Assembly: GCF_009739515.1 (NCBI RefSeq)
Contig: NZ_CP046535.1
Coordinates: 4,139,501 to 4,203,500 of the forward strand
Source: Sphingomonas profundi
Lineage (GTDB): Bacteria; Pseudomonadota; Alphaproteobacteria; Sphingomonadales; Sphingomonadaceae
Length of the DNA: 64,000 bases
Reading direction: 5' to 3'
Positions 44,680 through 54,048 of this stretch are shown here, one piece after another; within the stretch, counting starts at the first letter, position 1, and the number at the start of each line of letters is the position of its first letter. A program made the translations under genes and the position numbers. The notes beneath the pieces are model-generated. The model was not told where the DNA came from. It saw nothing but the letters and a program-made list of their open reading frames with translations, and did no database searches.

Positions 44680-46651
44680 GCTCGTCCTCCTGACCGAAAT
44701 AGCCGGGGGTGGCGGTGGTCGAACGCGTCTCGGGGTCGTAGTCGAGTCGGTAGGAGTGGCTGACGTTCGGCGACAGGCGCGCCAGCAACTCGTCGTCGAC
44801 CTCGGTGTCGGTCGACAGCACGATCACCTGGTGGCTGGCCTCCGCGAAGTATCGCTCGACGATGGTCGCCCGATGCTCGGAGTCGAGGCGCGCGAGCGGC
44901 GTGTCGATGATCATCGGCAGCGCCCGGCCGCTGGTGCGAGCAAGCGCCCACAGCATGGCGATCGCGTAGATCTGCTTCTCGCCGGCGGACAGGCTGGACT
45001 TGCGGATCTCGGTGCCGGACCGGTCGATCAGCGTCGCGTCGAAGGTCGTGGGGTCGATCCGCACATCCGCGACGAACTCGCCCTTGCGCGCGAGGTGGTT
45101 GAAGCGGTCGACGAACTCGGTGCGCAGCTGGGCCAGCTTATGTTGGAGGAGACGTTCCTCGTACTGCTGCAGCACGCGGCCGACCCGAGTGGCGATCGCC
45201 GCCCTCTGCTCCCCGGCGGCGACCTCGTTCTGGGCGTTGACGAGCCGCTTCTCCTCGCGCTCCAGAATGAGCTTCTGGTATTCGAGCTGCTTCAGCTCCT
45301 CGCTGCGGGCTTTGAGCTCCGCTTCGGCTGCGCCAACGTCCTTCTCGGACAGCAGCAGCTCGTCGAGCACAACGGTCGTGCCCTTGCCGGCGGCCCGGAC
45401 GAGTTCGGCCTCGAGCGGGCGGATCCGGCGCTGCAGCGCGTCGAGGTCCCGGACGAGCAGGCCGACGCGTGCCGGAACGGCGTCCCGCGCGTCGGCGACT
45501 TTGGCGGCGAGCCGTCGGCGTTCGGTCGCATCGAGGCCTGCCAGTGGTCCGGCCGCGCCCGGGGCCGCGTCGGCATCAGCCGCGAAGAAGGCTTCGAGGT
45601 CCCGCCAGTGCGCGTCCTTCCAAGAGGCTTGGCGCGAGGGTTCGCCGGCCGCGCGCCAGCCCAGCAGCCGCGTGCGGAGCGCCTCGGCCTCCTCGCGCCG
45701 TCCGGTCTCGCCCGTCTGGGCGAGCGCGGTGGCGAAGCGCCGCAGCAGCCGCGGGGCGGCCGCGAAAGGGAGCAGGCCGTTCGCGAGGTCGCGCAGCTCG
45801 GCCTCGCGCTGGGCGATCTGATTGCGGACCTCGTTGCGCTCAGCCTCGGTCGCGGCGCGCCGGTCGGCCGCGTCGCCGCCCTCCGCGGTGAAGCGCAGCC
45901 GCACGTTGTTGGCCGCGCGCTCGAGCGATGTGTGCCTAGTCCTGAGCTCGGCCACGTGCTCGGCCATGTCGCCGATTCGCTTCTGCACGGCCGCCCGATC
46001 GCGGACTACCGCCTGTAGCCGCTCCGCACTGCCGCCGTCGTCCTTGCGGTTCCGCCGGGCGAGGAACAGCCCGATGTCGGTGCGTAGGCGTCCGACCAAC
46101 TCGATGCCGAGCAGGCCGCGCACTGCCTCCGCAAGCCCCTCGTCGGGGTCGTCGCGCGCAATCTCGGCGATCTTCTCGCCGTCGAAGAAGAAGAGCTGCG
46201 ACACGCCTGGCGGGATCAATTCCTGCAGGAACCCGTGCCACTCGTCGCGGGGGACCGCGTCGACGGGCGACCCGTCCTTCTCCAGGGTGAGCGTCTCCAC
46301 GACCTTCGCGCCCCGCACCGTCCATCTGCGCGACACGCGGTAGTGCTGGACGATGCCCGCCTCCGCGTAGTCGAACTCGAGCCCGACGGAGGCGACCGCG
46401 CTCCCGCGGCCGTCGGCGTCAACGTGCACGCGGTTGCGCAGGTACTCGTCGTATTCGGACTGGCCGACGCGCGCGCCCAGCGCCCGGCGCCCATAGAGCG
46501 CGAGGCGCACCGCCTCAAGCAACGTGGTCTTGCCGGCGCCGTTCCGGCCGCCGAACAGGACGACCGGACGGTCGCGCGTCGGCATCAGGTCGAGCCGCTG
46601 GCGGCCGGCGTACAGGCCGAAGTTCTCGAGCTCGATGCTTCGGAGGATCAT
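44660..46651 (-). CDS. dndD: DndD, SMC-like ATPase of phosphorothioation
   Basis: 663 residues. Walker A GGRNGAGKTTLL at 34-45, a central coiled coil of about 300 residues, C-terminal LSAGEKQIYAIAML signature and Walker B PMIIDTPLARLD. DndD is thought to nick or open DNA for sulfur insertion. I chose ATG 46651 because MILRSIELENFGLYAGRQ is the normal DndD N-terminus and it overlaps the dndC stop (ATGA). The frame is open further upstream but only as a shadow of dndC. Confidence 0.9.
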   Translation of the reverse strand: MILRSIELENFGLYAGRQRLDLMPTRDRPVVLFGGRNGAGKTTLLEAVRLALYGRRALGARVGQSEYDEYLRNRVHVDADGRGSAVASVGLEFDYAEAGIVQHYRVSRRWTVRGAKVVETLTLEKDGSPVDAVPRDEWHGFLQELIPPGVSQLFFFDGEKIAEIARDDPDEGLAEAVRGLLGIELVGRLRTDIGLFLARRNRKDDGGSAERLQAVVRDRAAVQKRIGDMAEHVAELRTRHTSLERAANNVRLRFTAEGGDAADRRAATEAERNEVRNQIAQREAELRDLANGLLPFAAAPRLLRRFATALAQTGETGRREEAEALRTRLLGWRAAGEPSRQASWKDAHWRDLEAFFAADADAAPGAAGPLAGLDATERRRLAAKVADARDAVPARVGLLVRDLDALQRRIRPLEAELVRAAGKGTTVVLDELLLSEKDVGAAEAELKARSEELKQLEYQKLILEREEKRLVNAQNEVAAGEQRAAIATRVGRVLQQYEERLLQHKLAQLRTEFVDRFNHLARKGEFVADVRIDPTTFDATLIDRSGTEIRKSSLSAGEKQIYAIAMLWALARTSGRALPMIIDTPLARLDSEHRATIVERYFAEASHQVIVLSTDTEVDDELLARLSPNVSHSYRLDYDPETRSTTATPGYFGQEDERALQQA

Positions 46652-48141
46652 TGGCCGACCTCCTCGTCCGCGTCGAAGCCCAGCTCCGCCTCGGCCACAT
46701 CCGGCATCTCGTCGTCGATGCCGAGGTCGCGCCGGCGCTCGTCGACAATCACGTCGAGGTCCCGCCAGTCTAGCCGAAAAGCGTCCTCGATCCGCGTGTG
46801 GACAGCGTGGCGGCGCTTCAGGCCGTGCGACGCGCGCTCGATGTCTAGGAGTTTCATGACCAGCTCCGTCGGCACGTCGTTCTCGGCGCAGATCGAGTCG
46901 AGCAGTTCGCCGTCGTCGGATGTGAACGCGACCGAGTCCTCGGCGATCCAGTCGAGATCCTTGCCGAGCGTTTCGCGCACGATCCGGGGCACGCTGTCCG
47001 CCCAGTCGCCGCGCTCGGTTCGCCAAAGGCGCCGGATCTCGTGCAGCTCCTCCTCCTGGATGAGCAGCGGGGCCTCGCCAATCGGCGCCTCGCGGGCGAC
47101 CTGGACCTGTGTCTCGAGTAGCTGGCGCAGGATCTCGCGGCAAAACTCGAGCTTGTAGGGTCCGGGCATGACCCGGTCGGTGTCTTTGATGAAGGAGATA
47201 TGCCCCGTCCGTCGGCGGAAGTCGCGGAAGTCGCGCTTGCGGGCCGGGTCCTGGGTCGCCGACAGCTTGTCGCGGAAGTCGAGCAGTGGCGTCAACCATT
47301 CCTCGCCGCTGTCGATCATCGCCTCCATCGCCTTGTCGCGCTCGACGACGGTGCAGACCCAGCAGCCGAAGCGCGAGTTGCCGCACGAGGGCGTGGAGGT
47401 GTCGACGACCAGCGGACACTCGCCCGACGACGCGTTCCTGTACATCGCAACGAGGTCGCGGTTGTCGTTGCCCCATGGGGATGGGTTCTGCAGCAGGTAG
47501 GTCCAGACGTCGTCGGTCGAGAACGCTGCGATCGGCGCGTAGACGAAAGCGTTGAGCAGCGACGAGTGGCGCGAGAGACGTGAGCCGGGGATGCGGTGCA
47601 GCGACATCACCTGTGCGCGCGTCGCCGACTCTTGCGAGCGCACGCCGAGGACCATCACGACCTCGCCGAACTCCGCGACCCGGCTCTTGATGAAGTCGTT
47701 GGCCGGCTCGATCTTCAGCCGCTCGGTGCACCAGCGGAAGCGGCGCGAGGGCGCCGGGTAGCCGCGGCCGATCATATTGACCCAGAAGCTCTTGTCGACC
47801 TCGGGAACCACCTTGTGCGCGACGATGGGCATGCACTGCTCGGCGGCGGCAACTGTGATCTTCTCGAGCGTCTGGTCGATGTAGCGGGAGACTACCGGCG
47901 TCTCGACCAGCGTGTCGGAGCTGATGACATAGATCGGCTTGGTGCGCCGCTCCGGGGGCAGCGCGATGAGGGATGCCCAAATCAGCTGCAGCGCGGTGGT
48001 CGAATCCTTACCGCCCGAATAGCCCACTACCCAGGGACGGTCGTCCTCGAGGTAGATCTCCCGCACGTCCTCCATCAGCCGCGGCAGCAGGCCAAGCCCT
48101 TTGGGTGCCTCGTCCCCGATTTTCAGCTCGTCCATGTTCAT
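46648..48141 (-). CDS. dndC: DndC, PP-loop sulfurtransferase of phosphorothioation
   Basis: 497 residues. The PP-loop SGGKDS (42-47) is as in PAPS reductases. A conserved Cys cluster, CGNSRFGCWVCTVVERDKAM, is likely to hold the iron-sulfur centre, preceded by ECPLVVDTSTPS. DndC activates DNA phosphate and transfers sulfur from DndA. It overlaps dndD by four bases and lies 9 bases after the dndB stop. Confidence 0.92.
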   Translation of the reverse strand: MNMDELKIGDEAPKGLGLLPRLMEDVREIYLEDDRPWVVGYSGGKDSTTALQLIWASLIALPPERRTKPIYVISSDTLVETPVVSRYIDQTLEKITVAAAEQCMPIVAHKVVPEVDKSFWVNMIGRGYPAPSRRFRWCTERLKIEPANDFIKSRVAEFGEVVMVLGVRSQESATRAQVMSLHRIPGSRLSRHSSLLNAFVYAPIAAFSTDDVWTYLLQNPSPWGNDNRDLVAMYRNASSGECPLVVDTSTPSCGNSRFGCWVCTVVERDKAMEAMIDSGEEWLTPLLDFRDKLSATQDPARKRDFRDFRRRTGHISFIKDTDRVMPGPYKLEFCREILRQLLETQVQVAREAPIGEAPLLIQEEELHEIRRLWRTERGDWADSVPRIVRETLGKDLDWIAEDSVAFTSDDGELLDSICAENDVPTELVMKLLDIERASHGLKRRHAVHTRIEDAFRLDWRDLDVIVDERRRDLGIDDEMPDVAEAELGFDADEEVGQ

Positions 48142-48150
48142 GGCGCCAGA

Positions 48151-49218
48151 CTAGTCCAAGTGACGGTCGGCGTCAGCATCGTTCGTGCTCCGTTCATCGG
48201 ATGTGATCGCGCGGTGGATCGCGTCCGCCGTCAGCAGCACGCTGGTACGCGACCGGTTGATGCGGCCGCCGAGCAGCGCGCGCCCCTCCCACTGGGCGGC
48301 GTTCGCCCGGTCCCAGTCGATGCCACCAAGGCGGCCGAGCGCCTCGCGCCAGCCGTCCGGCCGCTCATTTATCACCCGGGCGCCGGCGATCGCGATCGCC
48401 TCCAGCGCGACGCCGTGCGCGTGGACCCGGTCGCGTCGCAGTTCGGCGGCAGCGAGCTGGCCGCGGCCGGCGAGTCGCCACTCGGGCATTCCGTCCACGA
48501 CCGCACGCCAGAAGTCCACAGCTTGGTCCGGCGTTTCGTGCGTGACCTTAAGCCCGGCGTCCTCGATCAGCACGGACGTCGCGGTGTGCAGGTTGCTGAA
48601 TGCAAACAGCTTGCGCGATCCAGCCGTGAGGTTGGTCCGCGTAAGATCGGTGAGGTCGCGGAAGAGCGGGACCGCCTCGACTACGGCCCGCGTAACGCGC
48701 GCGGCTTCGTCGCGCGCGTCGTAGAACAGGCGCAGCGATCGCGATGGCTTCACGCCGTGCTGATTAAGGTCGACGAACATCTGCTGCGATCGCGCGAGGC
48801 CCTCGTCCGGAAACAGAGTCACGGCGATGGTCTCGTCGCCAAGATGGGGCCGCTCTCGCAGCGCTTCGACGATGCCCGCCCTGCGGTGTTGGCCGTCGTT
48901 GATCACGATGGTGGCCGCCATGTCGATCAACAGCGTGCCGATCGAGCGCTCGCCGGGCACGGTCTGGAATCTCAGCGCTCCGTCGATCGTCGCAGACAGC
49001 GCGGACAGCACGTACTCTCCCGCATTCTGCGTCAGATATCGGGCGATCGCCGGAATCCGCGTCTTGTTCAACTCGCGCTGGGCCCGGAGTTGCGGCGGAA
49101 GTTCCGCCTCGTCGAAGCGAAACAGCCTTTCCACAGTCTTCAGCGGCACCATGGCGACGTAGTAGGCTCTTCCCGCCTGAACCCCTCGTATCGCGGCGAA
49201 ACTGTAGCTGTTGGCCAT
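48151..49218 (-). CDS. dndB: DndB, DGQHR-domain regulator of phosphorothioation
   Basis: 355 residues with INDGQHRRAGI (DGQHR at 108-112) and VDLNQHGVKPSRSLRLFYD, as in DndB. It is first in the operon. In characterised systems DndB limits modification and can repress the operon, so self-regulation is likely. The promoter should lie in 49219-49296, next to the divergent XRE gene. Confidence 0.88.
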   Translation of the reverse strand: MANSYSFAAIRGVQAGRAYYVAMVPLKTVERLFRFDEAELPPQLRAQRELNKTRIPAIARYLTQNAGEYVLSALSATIDGALRFQTVPGERSIGTLLIDMAATIVINDGQHRRAGIVEALRERPHLGDETIAVTLFPDEGLARSQQMFVDLNQHGVKPSRSLRLFYDARDEAARVTRAVVEAVPLFRDLTDLTRTNLTAGSRKLFAFSNLHTATSVLIEDAGLKVTHETPDQAVDFWRAVVDGMPEWRLAGRGQLAAAELRRDRVHAHGVALEAIAIAGARVINERPDGWREALGRLGGIDWDRANAAQWEGRALLGGRINRSRTSVLLTADAIHRAITSDERSTNDADADRHLD

Positions 49219-49269
49219 CTAGTTGCCTCTTTCAATTCCATTCCTACGATGCGCAGAGCAAAGCGAAAG

Positions 49270-49296
49270 TGTCAATAAGCCGGGGATATATATACC
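49270..49296. promoter_or_regulatory. Divergent dndB / XRE promoter-operator region
   Basis: A TTGACA hexamer lies on the minus strand (49275-49270), pointing to dndB. Immediately right is an AT-rich near-palindrome GGATATATATACC (49284-49296) that could be a -10 for the XRE gene and/or an operator. The -10 for dndB is not clear. The assignment rests on position and pattern only. Confidence 0.45.
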
Positions 49297-49332
49297 GTGG
49301 ACGATCTCCTGTCTGACGTGCACGGTCCCCAA

Positions 49333-49644
49333 ATGGCTCTGTCGCTCCAGAAGGATTTTGGCGAACGTATGCGGGCGCTGCGCGTTGAGGCAGGACGATC
49401 GCAGGAGGAGTTCGCGGCCTTGGTGAACATCGACCGTGCCACTTACGGGAAGTTGGAGCGCGGCGAGATCAATCCAAGTTTAATCACGCTTGCCCGCATC
49501 GCGGTCGCCCTCGACACGAGCCTGTCCAGCTTGCTCAATGGCATCACGCTCGACGCAGACGAAGTACGCAAAATCCCCCGACTAGCACGTGGACCTACCC
49601 CCATTTCCGAACGGCTTCGGCAGGCTAAACCAAGGTCGGACTAA
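49333..49644 (+). CDS. XRE-family HTH regulator divergent to dndB
   Basis: 103 residues. The HTH is textbook Cro/C1-type: FGERMRALRVEAGRSQEEFA, then IDRATYGKLERGEINPSLIT. The C-terminal 35 residues are basic and unassigned. Placement next to, and divergent from, dndB suggests it controls the Dnd genes. Start uncertain: ATG 49333 has no good Shine-Dalgarno sequence; GTG 49297 would add 12 residues and would overlap a possible -10. Confidence 0.82.
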   Translation: MALSLQKDFGERMRALRVEAGRSQEEFAALVNIDRATYGKLERGEINPSLITLARIAVALDTSLSSLLNGITLDADEVRKIPRLARGPTPISERLRQAKPRSD

Positions 49645-49999
49645 CATGAGTGGTTACTGTCACGGCTGATATGGAAGCTATGCATCTTAGACGTACAACA
49701 CCGCGTGAGCAGCTTTCCATGCACCTGAACGAACGGGAGAGAAGACCCTGCGGGTGCTCCAAAGCGGCCGTTCCGGTTTCCACCAAAGTTGATCATGACA
49801 GCCCACTCACGAATGATGAATGTACAGCAGCGTGCAGTCGCGTCAGTCAGGGGCACCTATCGCCGCCATGTCGGCGGAAGCTGAAATTCCCCCGATAGGT
49901 ACCTAGTGACACCGGCAGGGCTCTGACGCGAAGAAGGCGGTTCGTCGAAATTAACGGCCGAACCCGTAGAGACTGATTCTCATGCGGGCGGAGGCCTGC
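49645..49999. other. 355-base boundary region between cargo and transfer genes
   Basis: No gene supported. A CCGCC-ATGTC-GGCGG dyad and a CCTATCG/CGATAGG pair lie at about 49855-49900. The sequence there resembles the outer ends of some insertion sequences, but no transposase is present. It should carry the traG promoter; GGAGG at 49990-49994 serves the ATG at 50000. Confidence 0.4.
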
Positions 50000-52036
50000 A
50001 TGACCCCGACCAAACTGCTTATCGGACAGGTCATTGTCGTGTTTGCCGTCGTCCTGGTGGGCGTCTGGTTCGCGACTCAATGGGCTGCCGCAGCACTGGC
50101 CTACCAGCCGCAGCTTGGTCCCCCGTGGTACGTCGCCTTCGGTCGGCCGATTTACGCGCCCTGGGCGCTTTTCCTCTGGTGGTTCTCATTCGAGGCCTAC
50201 GCGCCGGTCATCTTTGAGAAAGCTGGGGCGATGGCCGCCGCGAGCGGCCTTGCCGGCTGCGGCGCAGCCATCTTCGGATCAGTGTGGCGCGCGCGTCAGC
50301 GCGCTAATCTTACCACATACGGCTCTGCCCGTTGGGCGAGCGCAAAGGATATCCGCGCGGCGGGGCTGTTGACCGAAGCCGGTGTATTCCTCGGTCGGAC
50401 CGGTATCCGCTACCTTCGCCATGATGGCCCCGAGCACATCATGGCCTTTGCCCCCACCCGCAGCGGCAAGGGCGTCGGGCTGGTCGTACCGACATTGCTC
50501 GGCTGGTCGGGCTCGGCGGTCATCCACGACATCAAGGGCGAAAACTGGCAGCTGACCGCCGGCTGGCGGCAACGCTTCTCACACTGCCTGCTCTTCAACC
50601 CGACGGACACCCGCTCGGCGCGCTACAATCCGCTGCTCGAGGTCCGCCGTGGCACCGACGAGGTTCGCGACGTCCAGAACATCGCCGACATCCTCGTAGA
50701 CCCCGAAGGCGCGCTCGAACGCCGCAACCACTGGGAGAAGACCAGCCACTCCCTGCTGGTCGGCGCGATCCTCCATATTCTCTATGCTGAGGAAGAGAAG
50801 ACGCTCGCCCGCGTGGCCTCTTTTCTGTCCGACCCGCAGCGACCGTTCACCGCCACGCTGCGCCGGATGATGACGACCAACCATCTCGGCACGACAGGCG
50901 CGCCGATCGTGCACCGAGTCGTCGCGTCAGCGGCGCGCGAGGTGCTCAACAAGTCCGAGAACGAGCGCTCCGGCGTGCTGTCGACGGCCATGTCGTTCCT
51001 TGGTCTCTACCGCGACCCCACCGTCGCGATCGTTACGTCGCGATGTGACTGGCGCATTGCCGATCTGGTCGAGGGTAAGTCGCCGGTTTCGCTCTATCTG
51101 GTCGTGCCGCCGTCCGACATCAGCCGCACCAAACCGCTGATCCGCCTCGTACTCAACCAGATCGGCCGTCGCTTGACCGAGCATCTGCACGCCGAGAACG
51201 GCGCCAAGGCCGCTGGCCGCCACAAGCTGCTGATGATGCTCGACGAGTTTCCCGCACTCGGGCGACTGGACTTCTTCGAGACAAGCCTCGCCTTTCTGGC
51301 GGGCTATGGCGTCCGCGCCTTCCTGATCGCGCAGAGCCTCAACCAGATCGAAAAAGCTTACGGCGAGCACAACGCCATCCTCGATAATTGCCACGTCCGC
51401 ATCGCCTTCGCGACCAACGACGAGCGGACGGCGAAGCGCATCTCCGACGCCCTCGGCACCGCGACCGAGCAGCGCGCGATGCGCAACTATGCCGGTCACC
51501 GGCTCGCGCCCTGGCTCGCGCATGTCATGGTCAGCCGACAGGAGACCGCGCGCGCGCTGCTGACCCCCGGCGAGGTCATGCAGCTGCCGCCGACCGACGA
51601 GCTGGTGCTTGTCGCCGGCACGCCGCCGATCCGTGCCACCAAGCTGCGCTATTACGAGGACGGCACGTTCAAGGAGCGCCTCCTCCCGCCGCCCGTGCTC
51701 ACGGATGGCGACTATGTCGATCGACCGGCATCGCGCCTCGATGATTGGGCCGGCATCGTCCGCGGCACCGACGCGCGGCTCGCCGCTGCCGGGGATGAAG
51801 ACGAAAACGATGCCGGCGGCGGACTCGAACAGGCCCGCCATCCCGGCCACGAGTCCGCTCGCCCGCTCGCACCCGATCCCGCGACCGCAGATCCGCTGGG
51901 TCTCGGCGCAGACGACGATGATGTCACGGCCGACCAGCGCGCCATGGACCAGGCACGCGCGCTCGGCACCGCCCGCACTGTTTATGCCGTCGACGCCGCT
52001 GACCACCGGCCCGGCGACTTGCAACTGGGCCTCTGA
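50000..52036 (+). CDS. traG: TraG/VirD4-type coupling protein (T4CP)
   Basis: 678 residues. N-terminal membrane segments at about 6-28 and 50-95, Walker A FAPTRSGKGVG (about 150-160) and Walker B LLMMLDEFPALG in the T4CP form. It is the inner-membrane ATPase that docks the RlxS-DNA complex onto the Trb channel. The start at 50000 has GGAGG five bases upstream; the in-frame 49982 ATG lacks one. It begins the right core operon, followed after 2 bases by the CopG-like gene. Confidence 0.93.
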   Translation: MTPTKLLIGQVIVVFAVVLVGVWFATQWAAAALAYQPQLGPPWYVAFGRPIYAPWALFLWWFSFEAYAPVIFEKAGAMAAASGLAGCGAAIFGSVWRARQRANLTTYGSARWASAKDIRAAGLLTEAGVFLGRTGIRYLRHDGPEHIMAFAPTRSGKGVGLVVPTLLGWSGSAVIHDIKGENWQLTAGWRQRFSHCLLFNPTDTRSARYNPLLEVRRGTDEVRDVQNIADILVDPEGALERRNHWEKTSHSLLVGAILHILYAEEEKTLARVASFLSDPQRPFTATLRRMMTTNHLGTTGAPIVHRVVASAAREVLNKSENERSGVLSTAMSFLGLYRDPTVAIVTSRCDWRIADLVEGKSPVSLYLVVPPSDISRTKPLIRLVLNQIGRRLTEHLHAENGAKAAGRHKLLMMLDEFPALGRLDFFETSLAFLAGYGVRAFLIAQSLNQIEKAYGEHNAILDNCHVRIAFATNDERTAKRISDALGTATEQRAMRNYAGHRLAPWLAHVMVSRQETARALLTPGEVMQLPPTDELVLVAGTPPIRATKLRYYEDGTFKERLLPPPVLTDGDYVDRPASRLDDWAGIVRGTDARLAAAGDEDENDAGGGLEQARHPGHESARPLAPDPATADPLGLGADDDDVTADQRAMDQARALGTARTVYAVDAADHRPGDLQLGL

Positions 52037-52038
52037 GC

Positions 52039-52455
52039 GTGGCCGAGAAAATCCGCCACCAACTGTTCTTGCCGAAGCCGGTCAGCGACCGTCTCGAAGC
52101 ACTCGCCGCAAAGCCTGGCGCATCCAAGTCTGCGATCCTGACCGATGCCGTGACCGCCTGGCTTAACCGGCGCGGCGCGTCCGAGCTTGAGGATCGGTTC
52201 GGACTCCGGCTCGATCGCATGACCGCGGCAATCGGCAGGCTCGAGCGAGACGGCCATATCCAGCTCGAAACTCTGGCGCTGTTCGTGCGCTACGAACTGG
52301 CGATCCAGGCGCCTCTCGCCGAGAACGACCAAGCCGGCCGTGCCATCGCCGCCAAAAGGTTCGAAGCCTTCGTCGCCCAGGTCGGACGGCAGATCGCGGC
52401 CGGTCGCCGAACGCTTGCTGACGGGTTCGGCGCCGGCACGGAGTCCGGCCGATGA
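52039..52455 (+). CDS. CopG/ribbon-helix-helix-like transfer protein
   Basis: 138 residues from a GTG start two bases after traG. The N-terminal ~50 residues (HQLFLPKPVSDRLEALAAK, then SKSAILTDAVTAWLN) form a ribbon-helix-helix pattern. The rest is helical. Such proteins lie between traG and trbB in many alphaproteobacterial elements and may control transfer genes or bind oriT. Overlaps trbB by four bases. Confidence 0.85.
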   Translation: MAEKIRHQLFLPKPVSDRLEALAAKPGASKSAILTDAVTAWLNRRGASELEDRFGLRLDRMTAAIGRLERDGHIQLETLALFVRYELAIQAPLAENDQAGRAIAAKRFEAFVAQVGRQIAAGRRTLADGFGAGTESGR

Positions 52456-53441
52456 CTGCCGGCATCTCCGCGGACCGACGCCGCGCCATGCTGCGCACGG
52501 CGATGGGGCCGGCGATCGCCGGAGCGCTGGCCGATCCTCGCGTCATCGAGATCATGGTCAATCCCGACGGCGCGCTGCGGCTCGACCGGCTCGGCGAAGG
52601 CCGCACCGACACCGGAGTCCGTATGGAAGCCGCGCAGGTCGAGCGGATCATCCGACTTGTTGCCTCGCACGCCCGTGCCGAAGTCCACGGCGACGCGCCC
52701 ATCGTATCGGCCGAGCTTCCGCCGAGCATGGAAGGCCGTGCCGGCGAGCGGTTCGAAGGCGTGCTGCCGCCGGTGTCGACGGCGCCCTGCTTCTCGATCC
52801 GTAAACCCGCGGAGCGCCTCTACAGCCTCGACGACTATCTGACCGACGGCATCATGGGGCAGGCCGCCGCTGACCGGCTGAAAGCCTGCGTCACCCAGCG
52901 GTACAACATCCTCGTCGCCGGCGGCACCAGCTCAGGCAAGACCACGCTAGCCAACGCGTTGCTCGCCGAAATGGCCTGGGTCGACGAGCGCGTCATCCTG
53001 ATCGAGGACACGCGCGAGCTGCAGAGCCCGGCGGCTGACACCGTCGCACTGCGCACGCGGCCGGGCGTCGTCACCATGGCGGATCTCGTTCGCTCGACGC
53101 TCCGCCTCCGCCCAGATCGCATCATCGTCGGCGAGGTGCGCGGTCCTGAAGCGCTCGACATGCTCAAGGCGTGGAACACCGGCCACCCCGGCGGCATCGC
53201 CACAGTGCACGCCAACAGCGCGATGTCCGCGCTCTACCGGATCGAAGGGCTGGTGCAGGAGGCGGTTGTCACCGTGCCGCGTCGACTGATCGCCGAGGCA
53301 ATCGACATCATCGTCTTCATCTCCGGCCGCGGCCTGCAACGCCGAATAACCAGCATCGCGCGCGTCGCCGGGCTTGATCCCGACACCGGCAGCTACGCGC
53401 TCGCCGACCTCCTCAACCCTCCCAACCCTCAAGGAGAATGA
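52452..53441 (+). CDS. trbB: TrbB, VirB11-like conjugation ATPase
   Basis: 329 residues. Walker A GGTSSGKT (157-164), Asp box VILIEDTRELQ, Walker B RIIVGEVRG and a His box HPGGIATVHAN are all present in VirB11 order. It powers pilus assembly and DNA transfer at the inner face of the channel. Overlaps trbC by four bases. Confidence 0.95.
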   Translation: MTAGISADRRRAMLRTAMGPAIAGALADPRVIEIMVNPDGALRLDRLGEGRTDTGVRMEAAQVERIIRLVASHARAEVHGDAPIVSAELPPSMEGRAGERFEGVLPPVSTAPCFSIRKPAERLYSLDDYLTDGIMGQAAADRLKACVTQRYNILVAGGTSSGKTTLANALLAEMAWVDERVILIEDTRELQSPAADTVALRTRPGVVTMADLVRSTLRLRPDRIIVGEVRGPEALDMLKAWNTGHPGGIATVHANSAMSALYRIEGLVQEAVVTVPRRLIAEAIDIIVFISGRGLQRRITSIARVAGLDPDTGSYALADLLNPPNPQGE

Positions 53442-53779
53442 CCATGCAGCTTGCCAAGATTCCGTCTCGCGGATCGACCTTCCTCGTCGGCGCCGCCATC
53501 GGACTGAGCCTCGCCGTCAGCAACAGCGCCCAGGCGGCCGGCTCGGGCATGCCCTGGGAGCAGCCGCTCCAGCAGGTGCTGGAATCGGTGCAGGGGCCGG
53601 TCGCCAAGATCGTCGCCGTGATCGTCATCATCACGACCGGCCTGACGCTGGCGTTCGGCGAGAGCAGCGGCGGCTTCCGGCGGTTGATCCAGATCGTGTT
53701 CGGCCTGTCGATCGCCTTCGCCGCATCGAGCTTCTTCCTCAGCTTCTTCAGCTTCGGCGGCGGAGCGCTGATCGCATGA
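53438..53779 (+). CDS. trbC: TrbC, pilin precursor (VirB2-like)
   Basis: 113 residues. A signal sequence ending near NSAQAAGSG is followed by two hydrophobic helices (VAKIVAVIVIITTGLTLAFG; IAFAASSFFLSFFSFGGG) as in TrbC pilins. It should be processed by the TraF peptidase encoded at 10643. Overlaps trbD by four bases. Confidence 0.92.
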   Translation: MTMQLAKIPSRGSTFLVGAAIGLSLAVSNSAQAAGSGMPWEQPLQQVLESVQGPVAKIVAVIVIITTGLTLAFGESSGGFRRLIQIVFGLSIAFAASSFFLSFFSFGGGALIA

Positions 53780-54048
53780 TCGGCACCGGCCAGCATCTGG
53801 AAGGCTTCGAGGCCCCCATCCACGAGAGCCTCGGATCGCCGATCCTGCTCGGTGGCGCGCCACGCGGGATCGCGATCGTCAACGGGACGCTCGCCGCGGC
53901 GGTCGGCCTTGGGCTCCAGCAGTGGCTGGCCGGTCTCGTGCTGTGGGCGGTCGGGCACAGCATCGCCGTGTTTGCCGCCCGCCGCGACCCAGACTTTGCA
54001 CCGGTCCTGCTCCGCCACATCCGCCAGAAGGGCTATCTCGCGTGCTAA
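53776..54048 (+). CDS. trbD: TrbD (VirB3-like) channel protein
   Basis: 90 residues: a short N-terminus PIHESLGSPILLGGAPRG characteristic of TrbD/VirB3, then two hydrophobic segments. Inner-membrane part of the transfer channel, working with TrbE. Overlaps the trbE GTG by seven bases. Confidence 0.92.
   Translation: MIGTGQHLEGFEAPIHESLGSPILLGGAPRGIAIVNGTLAAAVGLGLQQWLAGLVLWAVGHSIAVFAARRDPDFAPVLLRHIRQKGYLAC

Noticed and set aside
46652-47980. Long open frame extending dndD upstream across dndC
   Set aside because: Its upstream part is low-complexity Arg/Ala/Gly-rich sequence and a shadow of dndC; the real DndD N-terminus and an ATGA overlap fix the start at 46651.
49849-49905. Sequence resembling an insertion-sequence end near the traG boundary
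   Set aside because: Only a short dyad-rich stretch; no transposase, no paired end and no target-site duplication could be found, so no mobile element is called.
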